From positions 1-11,744 of the forward strand of contig JAGNPA010000023.1 in assembly GCA_017989885.1 (NCBI GenBank): a stretch of DNA of 11,744 nt. Reading direction: 5' to 3'. The DNA comes from Aquabacterium sp. (lineage in GTDB: Bacteria; Pseudomonadota; Gammaproteobacteria; Burkholderiales; Burkholderiaceae_C). The position numbers and the translations under genes are program-made. Below the pieces are notes generated by a model, which searched no databases, was not told the DNA's origin, and saw only the letters and a program-made list of their open reading frames with translations. Numbering within the stretch: the stretch's first letter is position 1; each line of letters begins with the position of its first letter. Below, piece after piece: positions 1 through 8,654 of the stretch.

Positions 1-2362
<2,362 letters not shown>

Positions 2363-2378
2363 GCCTTGAATCCACGAA

Positions 2379-2401
2379 GGCGCTTCCCCTTGGGAGGCGC
2401 C
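2379..2401 (+). terminator. GC-rich hairpin after ppsA
   Basis: Ten-base-pair stem (2379-2388 with 2392-2401, one T-G wobble) closed by a three-base loop, 17 bases after the ppsA stop. It is followed only by ATTTG, so it lacks a good U-tract. It may stabilise the 3' end of the ppsA mRNA or slow polymerase ahead of the better terminator just downstream. Confidence 0.5.
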
Positions 2402-2422
2402 ATTTGAGCTGACTCACACGCA

Positions 2423-2444
2423 CGCCACCCACGGGTGGCGTTTT
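2423..2444 (+). terminator. Intrinsic terminator of ppsA
   Basis: Seven-base-pair stem CGCCACC / GGTGGCG (2423-2429 with 2434-2440) with a four-base loop, followed directly by TTTT. An extra A-T pair (2422 with 2441) can extend the stem. This has the form of a Rho-independent terminator for ppsA. Its T-tract ends four bases before the start of the TGn element of the next promoter, so terminator and promoter are packed together. Confidence 0.75.
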
Positions 2445-2447
2445 CAT

Positions 2448-2463
2448 TGCTATAATCGCGGGT
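2448..2463 (+). promoter_or_regulatory. Extended -10 promoter of the rpsF operon
   Basis: TGCTATAAT at 2448-2456 is a perfect -10 hexamer (2451-2456) preceded by the TGn extended -10 element. No good -35 hexamer is found at the expected distance (around 2427-2433, inside the terminator stem), which fits an extended -10 promoter. The discriminator after the -10 is CGCGGG, a GC-rich stretch typical of promoters under stringent (ppGpp/DksA) control. The predicted start is near 2463, giving a leader of about 105 bases. Confidence 0.75.
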
Positions 2464-2485
2464 TACCTGAATGTTGCCCAGGGAT

Positions 2486-2523
2486 TCAAAGCCAGGGGCA
2501 GCCCTTGCCGTTTGCGGGTTTGA
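2486..2523 (+). promoter_or_regulatory. Candidate S6:S18-binding leader motif in rpsF mRNA
   Basis: Within the rpsF leader, TCAAA (2486-2490) can pair with TTTGA (2519-2523). Inside it, a six-pair hairpin forms from 2493-2498 with 2502-2507, one pair being a G-T wobble. CCG at 2508-2510 lies directly after that hairpin in an unpaired side. A conserved leader element of this kind, with an exposed CCG that mimics the S18 site on 16S rRNA, is known upstream of rpsF in many bacteria and lets the S6:S18 complex repress its own operon. The assignment rests on position and folding by eye, not on a covariance model. Confidence 0.5.
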
Positions 2524-2568
2524 CGCTTCGCGACGGCTTCCATCAACTGGAATCCACAAGGAGTTTCC

Positions 2569-2934
2569 ATGCGTCACTACGAAATCATCGTGCTGATCCA
2601 CCCGGATCAAAGCGAACAAGTGCCGGCCATGCTCGAGCGCTACAAGACCCTGATCACCACCACCGGTGGCCAGGTTCACCGTGTTGAAGACTGGGGCCGC
2701 CGTCAACTGGCTTACCAGATCAACAAGCTCGCCAAGGCCCACTACCTGTGCCTGAACGTCGAAATCAGCAAGGACACCCTGGCTGAAATCGAAACCGGCT
2801 TCAAGTTCAATGACGCCGTGCTGCGTCACCTGACCGTGCTGAAGGACAAGGCTGAGACCGCTCCTTCCGTGATGATGAAGCAAGTTGAGCGTGAAGAGGC
2901 CCGCAAGGCCCAGCAGGACCAAGCCGCTGCCTGA
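2569..2934 (+). CDS. rpsF: 30S ribosomal protein S6
   Basis: Small-subunit protein that pairs with S18 on the central domain (platform) of 16S rRNA. The 121-residue product opens with [14 protein letters not shown] and keeps the family core, including [14 protein letters not shown] and AHYLCLNVE. It ends in a charged Ala/Gln-rich tail, as is common for S6. The ATG is preceded by AAGGAG (2558-2563) at a spacing of five bases, which fixes the start. It is the first gene of rpsF-priB-rpsR-rplI, a widely conserved order, and is read from the extended -10 promoter near 2450. Its expression is probably fed back through the leader motif upstream; that is inferred from the family. Confidence 0.98.
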   Translation: MRHYEIIVLIHPDQSEQVPAMLERYKTLITTTGGQVHRVEDWGRRQLAYQINKLAKAHYLCLNVEISKDTLAEIETGFKFNDAVLRHLTVLKDKAETAPSVMMKQVEREEARKAQQDQAAA

Positions 2935-2987
2935 TTGATGCCGCAAGGCGTCCAGGCACCGCGTCCACCCGTTCACCGATTGACTGC

Positions 2988-3278
2988 ATGAACCGCGTCC
3001 TGCTGTCTGCACAGATCATTGAACGCAAAGCGCTGAGATACACCCCCGCCGGCCTGCCCGCCCTCGACCTTGTGCTACAGCACGAATCCGAGGTGACCGA
3101 GGCCCAGCAAAACCGCAAGGTCAAGCTGGACATCAAGGCAGTTGCCCTTGGCCCCATGGCCGAGAAGCTGAATCGGCAAGAAATTGGCTTGACCTTCGGG
3201 TTGGCTGGTTTTCTCGGGGCTCCGCGCACCGGACGTGGCGTGCTTCTGCACATCACCGAACTCAACGACATCGTTTAA
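2988..3278 (+). CDS. priB: Primosomal replication protein N (PriB)
   Basis: Small OB-fold protein that binds single-stranded DNA and, with PriA, helps reload DnaB at stalled forks. The 96-residue product fits the usual length of about 100. It begins MNRVLLSAQIIERKALRY and has the PriB-like pattern of short beta strands, with LDLVLQHESEV in the middle and GVLLHITELNDI at the end. Sequence alone is weakly conserved in this family, so the location between rpsF and rpsR, its hallmark position in many proteobacteria, adds much of the weight. No clear Shine-Dalgarno precedes the ATG, and 53 bases separate it from rpsF. DnaB, its functional partner, is encoded about 1 kb downstream. Confidence 0.93.
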   Translation: MNRVLLSAQIIERKALRYTPAGLPALDLVLQHESEVTEAQQNRKVKLDIKAVALGPMAEKLNRQEIGLTFGLAGFLGAPRTGRGVLLHITELNDIV

Positions 3279-3308
3279 ACACATCCAATCGGATACTGAG
3301 AGGTTCTC

Positions 3309-3602
3309 ATGGCTGCTCCACGCTCCAAGAACGGCAAGTTCTCCAAAGACCGCAAGGGCAAGCGCAACACGCAATCCCTGCTGTTCCGCCGCAAGCGCTT
3401 CTGCCGCTTCACCGTCGCCAACGTCGAACAGATCGACTACAAGGACGTTGACACGCTGCGCGACTTCATCGCTGAAAACGGCAAGATCATCCCCGCACGC
3501 CTGACCGGCACCCGCGCGATCTACCAACGTCAGCTGACCAACGCCATCAAGCGTGCTCGCTTCCTGGCTCTGCTGCCGTACAGCGACCAGCACCGCGTCT
3601 AA
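3309..3602 (+). CDS. rpsR: 30S ribosomal protein S18
   Basis: Partner of S6 on the 16S rRNA platform. The 97-residue protein carries the S18 core: [10 protein letters not shown] around residues 26-35, then [24 protein letters not shown] and [19 protein letters not shown]. It has about 22 extra basic residues at the N terminus compared with the 75-residue E. coli protein; I recall similar extensions in Burkholderiales. GAGAGG at 3298-3303 serves as the ribosome binding site for the ATG. The gene starts 30 bases after priB and ends 12 bases before rplI, so it is clearly in one operon with them. S6 and S18 are made from the same mRNA, as expected if the complex regulates its own leader. Confidence 0.98.
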   Translation: MAAPRSKNGKFSKDRKGKRNTQSLLFRRKRFCRFTVANVEQIDYKDVDTLRDFIAENGKIIPARLTGTRAIYQRQLTNAIKRARFLALLPYSDQHRV

Positions 3603-3614
3603 GGAGTCCTCGTC

Positions 3615-4067
3615 ATGCAAATCATCCTCCTCGAAAAAGTCGCCAACCTGGGCAACCTGGGTGATGTGGTCAAGGTCAAGGACGGCTACGCCCGTAACTT
3701 CCTGATCCCGACCCGTCAAGCTCGTCGTGCCACCGAAAAGGCCATCGCCGAATTCGAAGCCCGTCGTGCCGAGCTGGAAAAGGCTCAAGCCGAGAAGCTG
3801 GCCGCTGCGCAAGCAGTTGGTGAGAAGCTGAACGGCAAGACCATCACCGTGAGCCAAAAGGCTGGCGTTGACGGCCGCCTGTTCGGTTCCGTGACCAACC
3901 ACGACATCGCTGATGGCCTGAAGGCTGCCGGCTTCGAAGTGGCCAAGCACCAGATCCGCCTGCCCCACGGTCCCCTGAAGACCACGGGCGAGCACGCTGT
4001 GTCGGTGTCCCTGCACACCGACGTGGTTGTGGACGTGACCGTCGCCGTGGTTGGCGAAGCCGCTTAA
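3615..4067 (+). CDS. rplI: 50S ribosomal protein L9
   Basis: Large-subunit protein that binds 23S rRNA near the L1 stalk and helps keep the reading frame. The 150-residue product has the normal full length. The N-terminal RNA-binding domain has [19 protein letters not shown] and [16 protein letters not shown]. The long linking helix, rich in Ala, Glu and Lys, spans roughly residues 40-75. The C-terminal domain includes [14 protein letters not shown] and ends VVGEAA. AAGGAG at 3601-3606, eight bases before the ATG, is a strong ribosome binding site overlapping the rpsR stop. It is the last gene of the operon and is followed by a terminator at 4128-4160. Confidence 0.98.
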   Translation: MQIILLEKVANLGNLGDVVKVKDGYARNFLIPTRQARRATEKAIAEFEARRAELEKAQAEKLAAAQAVGEKLNGKTITVSQKAGVDGRLFGSVTNHDIADGLKAAGFEVAKHQIRLPHGPLKTTGEHAVSVSLHTDVVVDVTVAVVGEAA

Positions 4068-4127
4068 GGTTTCACCTTTCACGCGATTCACACCATCGCC
4101 TGAATCCGGTTTCGGCCGGTTTCACCC

Positions 4128-4160
4128 AAAGCCGGCCTCACCGCCGGCTTTGTTGTTTGT
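4128..4160 (+). terminator. Intrinsic terminator of the rpsF-rplI operon
   Basis: Nine-base-pair perfect stem, AAAGCCGGC (4128-4136) with GCCGGCTTT (4143-4151), loop of six, followed by the T-rich GTTGTTTGT. It lies 60 bases after the rplI stop. The 5' arm can pair instead with 4114-4122, an alternative fold described under findings. Confidence 0.85.
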
Positions 4161-4202
4161 GGCCCGGACTTATCCCGCAAAGTCCCCAGCATTTCCCAAG
4201 GC

Positions 4203-4223
4203 TGCCCACAGACTTGTCCACAG
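4203..4223 (+). promoter_or_regulatory. DnaA-box-like direct repeat upstream of dnaB
   Basis: TTGTCCACA at 4214-4222 differs from the DnaA box TTATCCACA at a single position. A second, weaker relative (TGCCCACAG, 4203-4211) sits one helical turn upstream, its related nine-mer TGTCCACAG starting 12 bases later at 4215. Both lie within 55 bases of the dnaB start codon. Whether DnaA binds here is not known; the match could be chance. Confidence 0.35.
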
Positions 4224-4255
4224 GCTGAGCACCGCTCCGCTTTTATCATTGAGCC

Positions 4256-5692
4256 ATGGCCGCCGCATTCCCCACTCCCTTCTCCGCCCGAGACGTGACC
4301 GACTCACTCAGCAGTGACGAAGTCGCCAAGCTCCGCGTTCCTCCGCACTCCATCGAGGCCGAGCAGAGCGTGCTGGGTGGCTTGCTGCTGGACAACAGCG
4401 CCTGGGACCGTGCGTCCGACCTGCTGCACGATGGCGACTTCTACCGCCATGAGCACCAGTTGATCTTCAAGGCGATCGAGCAACTGGTCAGTGCCTCCAA
4501 GCCGGCCGACGTGATCACGGTGTTCGAGCAGTTGCAGATGCAGGGCAAGGGCGCGGAAGTGGGCGGCCTGGGCTATCTGAACGCCTTGGCGCAGTCGGTG
4601 CCCAGTGCGGCCAACATGCGCCGCTACGCCGAGATCGTGCGCGAGCGTGCCGTGCTGCGCAAACTGGTCACGGCCAGCAACGAGATCGCCACAAACGCCT
4701 TCAACCCTCAGGGCAGAAGCGTCTCCGACATGCTGGACGAGGCCGAAGCCAAGATCATGAAGATCGGCGAGGAAGGCAGCCGCAACAAGCAAGGCTTCTT
4801 CTCGATGGACGGGCTGGTGGTCGATCTGCTGGACCGCGTCACCGAACTGGCCGACAACGGCGCCGAGGACGTGACCGGCGTGCGCACCGGCTTCATCGAC
4901 ATGGACAAGATGACCGCCGGGCTGCAAAAGGGCGACCTGATCATCCTGGCCGCCCGCCCGTCGATGGGTAAAACCGCTTTCGCGCTGAACATTGGCGAGA
5001 ACGTGGCCGTCAACGAGGGCTTGCCCGTCGCGGTGTTCTCCATGGAAATGGGCGCCTCGCAACTGGCGCTGCGGATGGTCGGCTCGATTGGCCGTATCAA
5101 CCAGCAGAACCTGCGCACCGGCCGCCTCACCGACGACGAATGGGGCCGCCTGAGTGAAACGGTGGAGAAGCTGCGGACCGCCAACGTCTTCATCGACGAG
5201 ACACCCGGTCTGTCACCCAACGAGTTGCGCGCGCGGGCGCGGCGTCTGGCCCGCCAGTTTGGCGGCACGCTGGGCCTGATCATCGTCGACTACCTGCAGC
5301 TGATGAGCGGCTCGGGCGGCAACGAAGAAAACCGCGCCACCGTGATCGGTGAAATCTCTCGGGGGCTGAAAGCCCTGGCCAAGGAGCTGCAGTGCCCGGT
5401 GATCGCCCTGTCCCAGCTCAACCGCTCGGTGGAAACACGACCGGACAAGCGTCCCATGATGTCCGACCTGCGGGAATCGGGCGCCATCGAACAGGATGCG
5501 GACGTGATCATGTTCATCTACCGCGACGAGTACTACAACAAGGAATCCAAGGTGCCCGGCATCGCCGAGATCATCATTGGCAAACAGCGTAACGGCCCGG
5601 TGGGCAGCCTGCACCTGGCTTTCCTGAAGTCCAACACCCGCTTCGAAAACCTGGCCCCCGGCACCTACCTCGGCGAAGGCGACCAGTACTGA
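4256..5692 (+). CDS. dnaB: Replicative DNA helicase DnaB
   Basis: Hexameric ATP-driven helicase that unwinds the fork and recruits primase. The 478-residue product is full length and has no intein. The N-terminal domain starts about residue 29 with VPPHSIEAEQSVLGG and runs to about 150. The RecA-like domain has Walker A ARPSMGKTA (Lys239, Thr240), SMEMG with the likely catalytic Glu264, Walker B LIIVDYLQL (Asp345), SQLNRSVE, and KQRNGP (Arg445, probable arginine finger region). I chose the ATG at 4256 because related Burkholderiales proteins, as I recall them, carry a similar short N-terminal tail. GTG at 4295 is an alternative that would drop 13 residues. There is no visible Shine-Dalgarno sequence. 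It follows the r-protein terminator and ends 9 bases from the stop of trxC on the other strand. Confidence 0.97.
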   Translation: MAAAFPTPFSARDVTDSLSSDEVAKLRVPPHSIEAEQSVLGGLLLDNSAWDRASDLLHDGDFYRHEHQLIFKAIEQLVSASKPADVITVFEQLQMQGKGAEVGGLGYLNALAQSVPSAANMRRYAEIVRERAVLRKLVTASNEIATNAFNPQGRSVSDMLDEAEAKIMKIGEEGSRNKQGFFSMDGLVVDLLDRVTELADNGAEDVTGVRTGFIDMDKMTAGLQKGDLIILAARPSMGKTAFALNIGENVAVNEGLPVAVFSMEMGASQLALRMVGSIGRINQQNLRTGRLTDDEWGRLSETVEKLRTANVFIDETPGLSPNELRARARRLARQFGGTLGLIIVDYLQLMSGSGGNEENRATVIGEISRGLKALAKELQCPVIALSQLNRSVETRPDKRPMMSDLRESGAIEQDADVIMFIYRDEYYNKESKVPGIAEIIIGKQRNGPVGSLHLAFLKSNTRFENLAPGTYLGEGDQY

Positions 5693-5701
5693 CCCCGGGG
5701 A

Positions 5702-6139
5702 TCAAAGTCCGTGACGCGCCAGCCAGGCCTGTAACTGGGCCGGCGGCAATGCGCCGGACACCCGGTCCACTTCCTTGCCCTGCTTGAACAAAGCCAGAGT
5801 GGGGATGCTGCGGATCTGGTAAGTGGCGGCAATGCCCTGCTCCACCTCGGTATTGACCTTGGCAAAGCGCACACGACTGGCATAGGTGCCTGCCATCTGG
5901 GCAAACACCGGGGCAAACATCTTGCACGGCCCACACCAGGGCGCCCAGAAATCGACCAGCACAGGCAGTTGATTGCGCGTGATGAAGCGCTCGAAGCTGG
6001 GCTGGGTAAGCTCAACCGGGTGTGGTGGCAAAACCGGCTGGTGGCACTGACCGCATTGCGGCGCGTCGCCCAGGCGTGCCGCCGGTACGCGGTTGATGGC
6101 CTGACAGTGCGGACAGACCAGTTCGACAGACTCGCTCAT
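5702..6139 (-). CDS. trxC: Thioredoxin 2 with N-terminal zinc finger (TrxC)
   Basis: Cytosolic disulfide reductase, linked in E. coli to oxidative stress defence. The 145-residue product has a zinc-binding head with two CxxC pairs (CPHC at 9-12 and CGQC at 29-32). A thioredoxin fold follows, with the active site FWAPWCGPCKM (Cys69 and Cys72) and the conserved cis-proline loop IRSIPT (Pro113). The frame stays open 90 bases further upstream, but the ATG at 6139 is chosen because AGGAG lies five bases before it and because TrxC proteins begin just ahead of the first CxxC. The gene converges on dnaB with almost no space and lies downstream of the yccA terminator, so it should have its own promoter within 6140-6195; no clear -35/-10 pair is seen there. 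Confidence 0.95.
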   Translation of the reverse strand: MSESVELVCPHCQAINRVPAARLGDAPQCGQCHQPVLPPHPVELTQPSFERFITRNQLPVLVDFWAPWCGPCKMFAPVFAQMAGTYASRVRFAKVNTEVEQGIAATYQIRSIPTLALFKQGKEVDRVSGALPPAQLQAWLARHGL

Positions 6140-6185
6140 GAGATCTCCTGCGTGGGAATGTTCTACCCCACATGGTATCCAATCG

Positions 6186-6226
6186 CCCAAAAACAAGCCC
6201 GCCGGGGCTGCAAGCCAGGGCGGGCT
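6186..6226 (-). terminator. Intrinsic terminator of yccA
   Basis: Read on the minus strand, an eight-base-pair stem (6226-6219 with 6203-6196) is followed by TGTTTTT. The loop can form a further short GGCT/AGCC stem. It begins about 24 bases after the yccA stop and should separate yccA from trxC. Confidence 0.85.
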
Positions 6227-6249
6227 CATTTCAGCGAGGATGACGCGAC

Positions 6250-6945
6250 TCAGTCGTCACCACCACCCAGCGCTGTCAGCAGGTGCAGCAACGACGAGAA
6301 CAGGTTGTACACGCTCAGGTACACCGACAGCGTGGCCGTGACGTAGTTGGTTTCGCCGCCATCGATGATGCGCTTGAGGTCATACAGGATGAAGGCCGAG
6401 AAAATCACCACGCCCATGGCCGACAGAGCCAGATAGAGCGCGGGCATCTGCAACCAGATGTTGGCCACGGCGGCCACGATCATGACCGCCAGGCCCACGA
6501 ACAGCCACTTGCCCAGGCTGGACACGTCCCGCTTCATGGTCGATGCCAGGGTGGCCATGCCACCGAACACCAAGGCCGTGCCGCCAAACGCCGTGGCGAT
6601 CAGCGACGCACCATTGGACAGCCCCAGCACATGGCCCAGCATGCGAGAGAGCATCAGGCCCATGAAAAAGGTGAAGCCCAGCAGCAGTACGACGCCCAAA
6701 CCAGAGTTCTTGAACTTCTCGATGGCAAAGAAGAACCCGAAGGCCACCCCCATGAAGACCATCAGGCCAATGAAGGGGCTGCCCGCAAAAAAGCTGAAGC
6801 CCATGACCACACCGAGCCAGGCGCCGAGCACCGTGGGCAGCATCGACAAGGCCAAGAGCGCATAGGTGTTGCGCAGCACGCGCTGACGGTCACCGGCCGC
6901 AGCCGAGCCATACACCACATCCAGGGGTTTCATTGAACGGTCCAT
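6250..6945 (-). CDS. yccA: Bax inhibitor-1 family inner-membrane protein, YccA type
   Basis: Polytopic membrane protein of the BI-1 family. In E. coli, YccA is a substrate and modulator of the FtsH protease and can protect SecY from it. The 231-residue product has about seven hydrophobic segments after an N-terminal cytoplasmic stretch containing RVLRNTYALL. Shared with E. coli YccA, from memory, are GGTALVF (121-127), VANIWLQMPALYLALSA (160-176), GGETNYV and SVYNLFSSLL near the C terminus. The last segment has Ser211 where BI-1/YetJ calcium-leak proteins have an Asp, which favours YccA over YetJ. GGAGG sits four bases before the ATG at 6945; a second in-frame ATG four codons later has no such site. 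It is separated from the lpx block by 151 bases and has its own terminator. Confidence 0.88.
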   Translation of the reverse strand: MDRSMKPLDVVYGSAAAGDRQRVLRNTYALLALSMLPTVLGAWLGVVMGFSFFAGSPFIGLMVFMGVAFGFFFAIEKFKNSGLGVVLLLGFTFFMGLMLSRMLGHVLGLSNGASLIATAFGGTALVFGGMATLASTMKRDVSSLGKWLFVGLAVMIVAAVANIWLQMPALYLALSAMGVVIFSAFILYDLKRIIDGGETNYVTATLSVYLSVYNLFSSLLHLLTALGGGDD

Positions 6946-7014
6946 GCATCCTCCATAATCACCATGCCGACGCGCCCGATGGCGTCACGCAGAGGGCGTG
7001 TCAGTTTTCACCAC

Positions 7015-7020
7015 ATTGTA
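7015..7020 (-). promoter_or_regulatory. Possible -10 element for yccA
   Basis: On the minus strand TACAAT (one mismatch to TATAAT) lies about 70 bases before the yccA ATG. The -35 region at normal spacing is poor (GCGAAC). It overlaps a 6-bp inverted repeat, GGGCGA (7021-7026) and TCGCCC (7040-7045), with the palindrome GAACGTTC at 7034-7041. This could be an operator-like site or chance. No convincing terminator was found between the methyltransferase gene and yccA, so read-through from the lpx operon is also possible. Confidence 0.35.
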
Positions 7021-7096
7021 GGGCGACCGCCGAGAACGTTCGCCCATCAAACCCATGCCGCACACAGGGCATCGAGTCGGGCTCGACACCGCTGGT

Positions 7097-7951
7097 TCAC
7101 AGCCGCCGTCGCATCGACTCATACAGGCAGACGGCTGCGGCGGCCGCCACGTTGAGCGACTCCTCCCCACCGGGTTGGGGAATGGCCACCTTCAAGGCGC
7201 ACTGGCTCATGACGGCCTCGCCCACCCCCTGCCCTTCATGCCCCATGACCCAGGCGCAAGGCTCAGGCAGGGCCACGGTCGGCAATTGATGCTCGGTGTG
7301 GGAACTCGTGGCCACCAGGGGCACCTTCAGCTCAGACAAGGCCTCTGGCACAACCTGCTCCACCAGATGCAAGGCGAAATGCGCGCCCATGCCCGCACGC
7401 AGCACCTTGGGCGACCACAAGCCGGCCGTCCCCTTGAGCGCCACCACCTGTGCCACGCCCATGGCCGACGCACTGCGCAAGATGCTGCCCACATTGCCCG
7501 CATCCTGCACCCGGTCCAGCACCACGGTGGGCACACCGGCACGCAACGCACTCTCGGCCGCATCGGCCGCGGGGCGGGTCAACACAAAGCCGATCCGCGC
7601 AGGGGATTCCAGGCCGGTGAAGGTCTTCCACAAGGCCTCAGGCACCACCACGACCTTCTCGGCCTGTCGCGCCAGGGCACTCAGACGCACCGCCTGTGCG
7701 TCGCCACCGGCTGCCACACCATGTTCACCCAACCAGGCGTTCTCGGCCACCACGGCCAAGCCCACCTCGATGCCGCGCTGCAGGCAGGCTTCGCACAGGT
7801 GATCGCCCTCCAGCCAGACCTCACCTTGCTTGCGGTAGGCCACCGGGTCCTGGCTGAGACGACGCAAGCGCTGCACCAGCGGGTTGTCACGCGAGGTGAC
7901 CAACTGGGTGCTGCGCAGGCGCGCGGGACGTTGAAGGAAAGAATCGGTCAT
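7097..7951 (-). CDS. TrmH/SpoU-family RNA 2'-O-methyltransferase
   Basis: Predicted SAM-dependent enzyme of the SPOUT superfamily that methylates ribose in rRNA or tRNA; the substrate cannot be told from sequence. The 284-residue protein has an N-terminal substrate-binding-like region (about 15-130). The knotted catalytic domain follows, with motif 1 DRVQDAGNVGSILRSA (147-162), motif 2 GHEGQG (237-242) and motif 3 IPQPGGEESLNVAAAA (257-272). In related enzymes the Asn/Arg of motif 1 and Ser/Asn of motif 3 form the active site and SAM pocket. The length resembles TrmH, RlmB and unnamed relatives. It starts 16 bases after rnhB without a clear Shine-Dalgarno sequence, so it is probably translated from the same mRNA as the lpx block. 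Its stop codon is the last recognisable signal before a 151-base gap. Confidence 0.92.
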   Translation of the reverse strand: MTDSFLQRPARLRSTQLVTSRDNPLVQRLRRLSQDPVAYRKQGEVWLEGDHLCEACLQRGIEVGLAVVAENAWLGEHGVAAGGDAQAVRLSALARQAEKVVVVPEALWKTFTGLESPARIGFVLTRPAADAAESALRAGVPTVVLDRVQDAGNVGSILRSASAMGVAQVVALKGTAGLWSPKVLRAGMGAHFALHLVEQVVPEALSELKVPLVATSSHTEHQLPTVALPEPCAWVMGHEGQGVGEAVMSQCALKVAIPQPGGEESLNVAAAAAVCLYESMRRRL

Positions 7952-7967
7952 GGCAACAAAATGCAGG

Positions 7968-8654
7968 TCAACGCAACGGCGCAGCCAATGGGTTTGCGGC
8001 GCTGGCCAGTACCACCTTGACGGGACCGAAGGTGCGACGGTGTGCCGGTGTGGCGCCGTGCTCGCGCAGCGCCGTCAAGTGAGCCGCCGTGGGATAGCCC
8101 TTGTGAACGTCGAACCCATACTGCGGATGCGCCTCGTGCAGTTGCGTGCACAGGCGGTCGCGGTGTACCTTGGCCAGGATGGATGCGGCCGAAATCGCCT
8201 GCACCTTGGCATCGCCCTTGACGATGGCCTGCGCGGGCACGTTCAACACCGGAATGCGGTTGCCATCCACCAGCACCATGGCGGGTTTGAGACGCAGGCC
8301 CTCCACCGCGCGCCGCATGGCCAGCATCGTGGCCTGCAAGATATTCAGCGCATCGATCTCCTCGACGCTGGCTTCGGCAATGCAGCAGCACAGGGCCTTG
8401 GCGCGAATTTCGTCGTACAGGCTGTCACGGCGACGGGCCGTGAGCTTCTTCGAATCCGCCAGCCCCGTGATCGGCTGTTGGTCATCCAGGATCACCGCTG
8501 CCGCCACCACCGGCCCCGCCAAGGGGCCACGCCCGGCCTCGTCCACGCCGGCCATCAGACCCACGGCATCCACCGGCCACAGCAGGTCGAGCTGAAAAGG
8601 CGCTTCTGTGGCCTTGGCAAGGTCAGCGCGTTTCGAGGACTTGGGCGATGGCAT
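7968..8654 (-). CDS. rnhB: Ribonuclease HII
   Basis: Endonuclease that cuts RNA in RNA-DNA hybrids and begins removal of single ribonucleotides from DNA. The 228-residue product has the family signature [15 protein letters not shown]. Its four acidic metal ligands are visible as Asp38, Glu39, Asp130 (VLVDGN) and Asp148 ([17 protein letters not shown]), matching the spacing of the E. coli residues (Asp16, Glu17, Asp108, Asp126, from memory). About 25 residues precede the core. I prefer the ATG at 8654; a GTG codon immediately before it (8657) would add one residue. The start lies inside the 3' end of lpxB, overlapping it by 32 bases, with no strong Shine-Dalgarno sequence, suggesting translational coupling. 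The order lpxB-rnhB is conserved across proteobacteria. Confidence 0.96.
   Translation of the reverse strand: MPSPKSSKRADLAKATEAPFQLDLLWPVDAVGLMAGVDEAGRGPLAGPVVAAAVILDDQQPITGLADSKKLTARRRDSLYDEIRAKALCCCIAEASVEEIDALNILQATMLAMRRAVEGLRLKPAMVLVDGNRIPVLNVPAQAIVKGDAKVQAISAASILAKVHRDRLCTQLHEAHPQYGFDVHKGYPTAAHLTALREHGATPAHRRTFGPVKVVLASAANPLAAPLR

Noticed and set aside
3075..4091. 338-codon minus-strand frame opposite priB, rpsR and rplI
   Set aside because: Shadow of three conserved ribosomal and primosomal genes with no protein-like motifs.
4955..4978. Possible intein in DnaB, a common insertion site at Walker A
   Set aside because: The reading frame passes straight through ARPSMGKTA at normal length; there is no insertion.
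6140..6229. N-terminal extension of trxC (frame open to 6229)
   Set aside because: The extension would run into the yccA terminator region, lacks family conservation and ignores the strong AGGAG before the ATG at 6139.
7055..7086. Two short hairpins after the methyltransferase stop, considered as a terminator
   Set aside because: Stems of only five pairs (7055-7059/7068-7072 and 7072-7076/7082-7086) share a base, and no T-tract follows on the minus strand.
7055..8020. 321-codon plus-strand frame opposite the TrmH-family gene
   Set aside because: His/Gln/Gly-rich reverse-frame composition and full overlap with a gene having all three SPOUT motifs.
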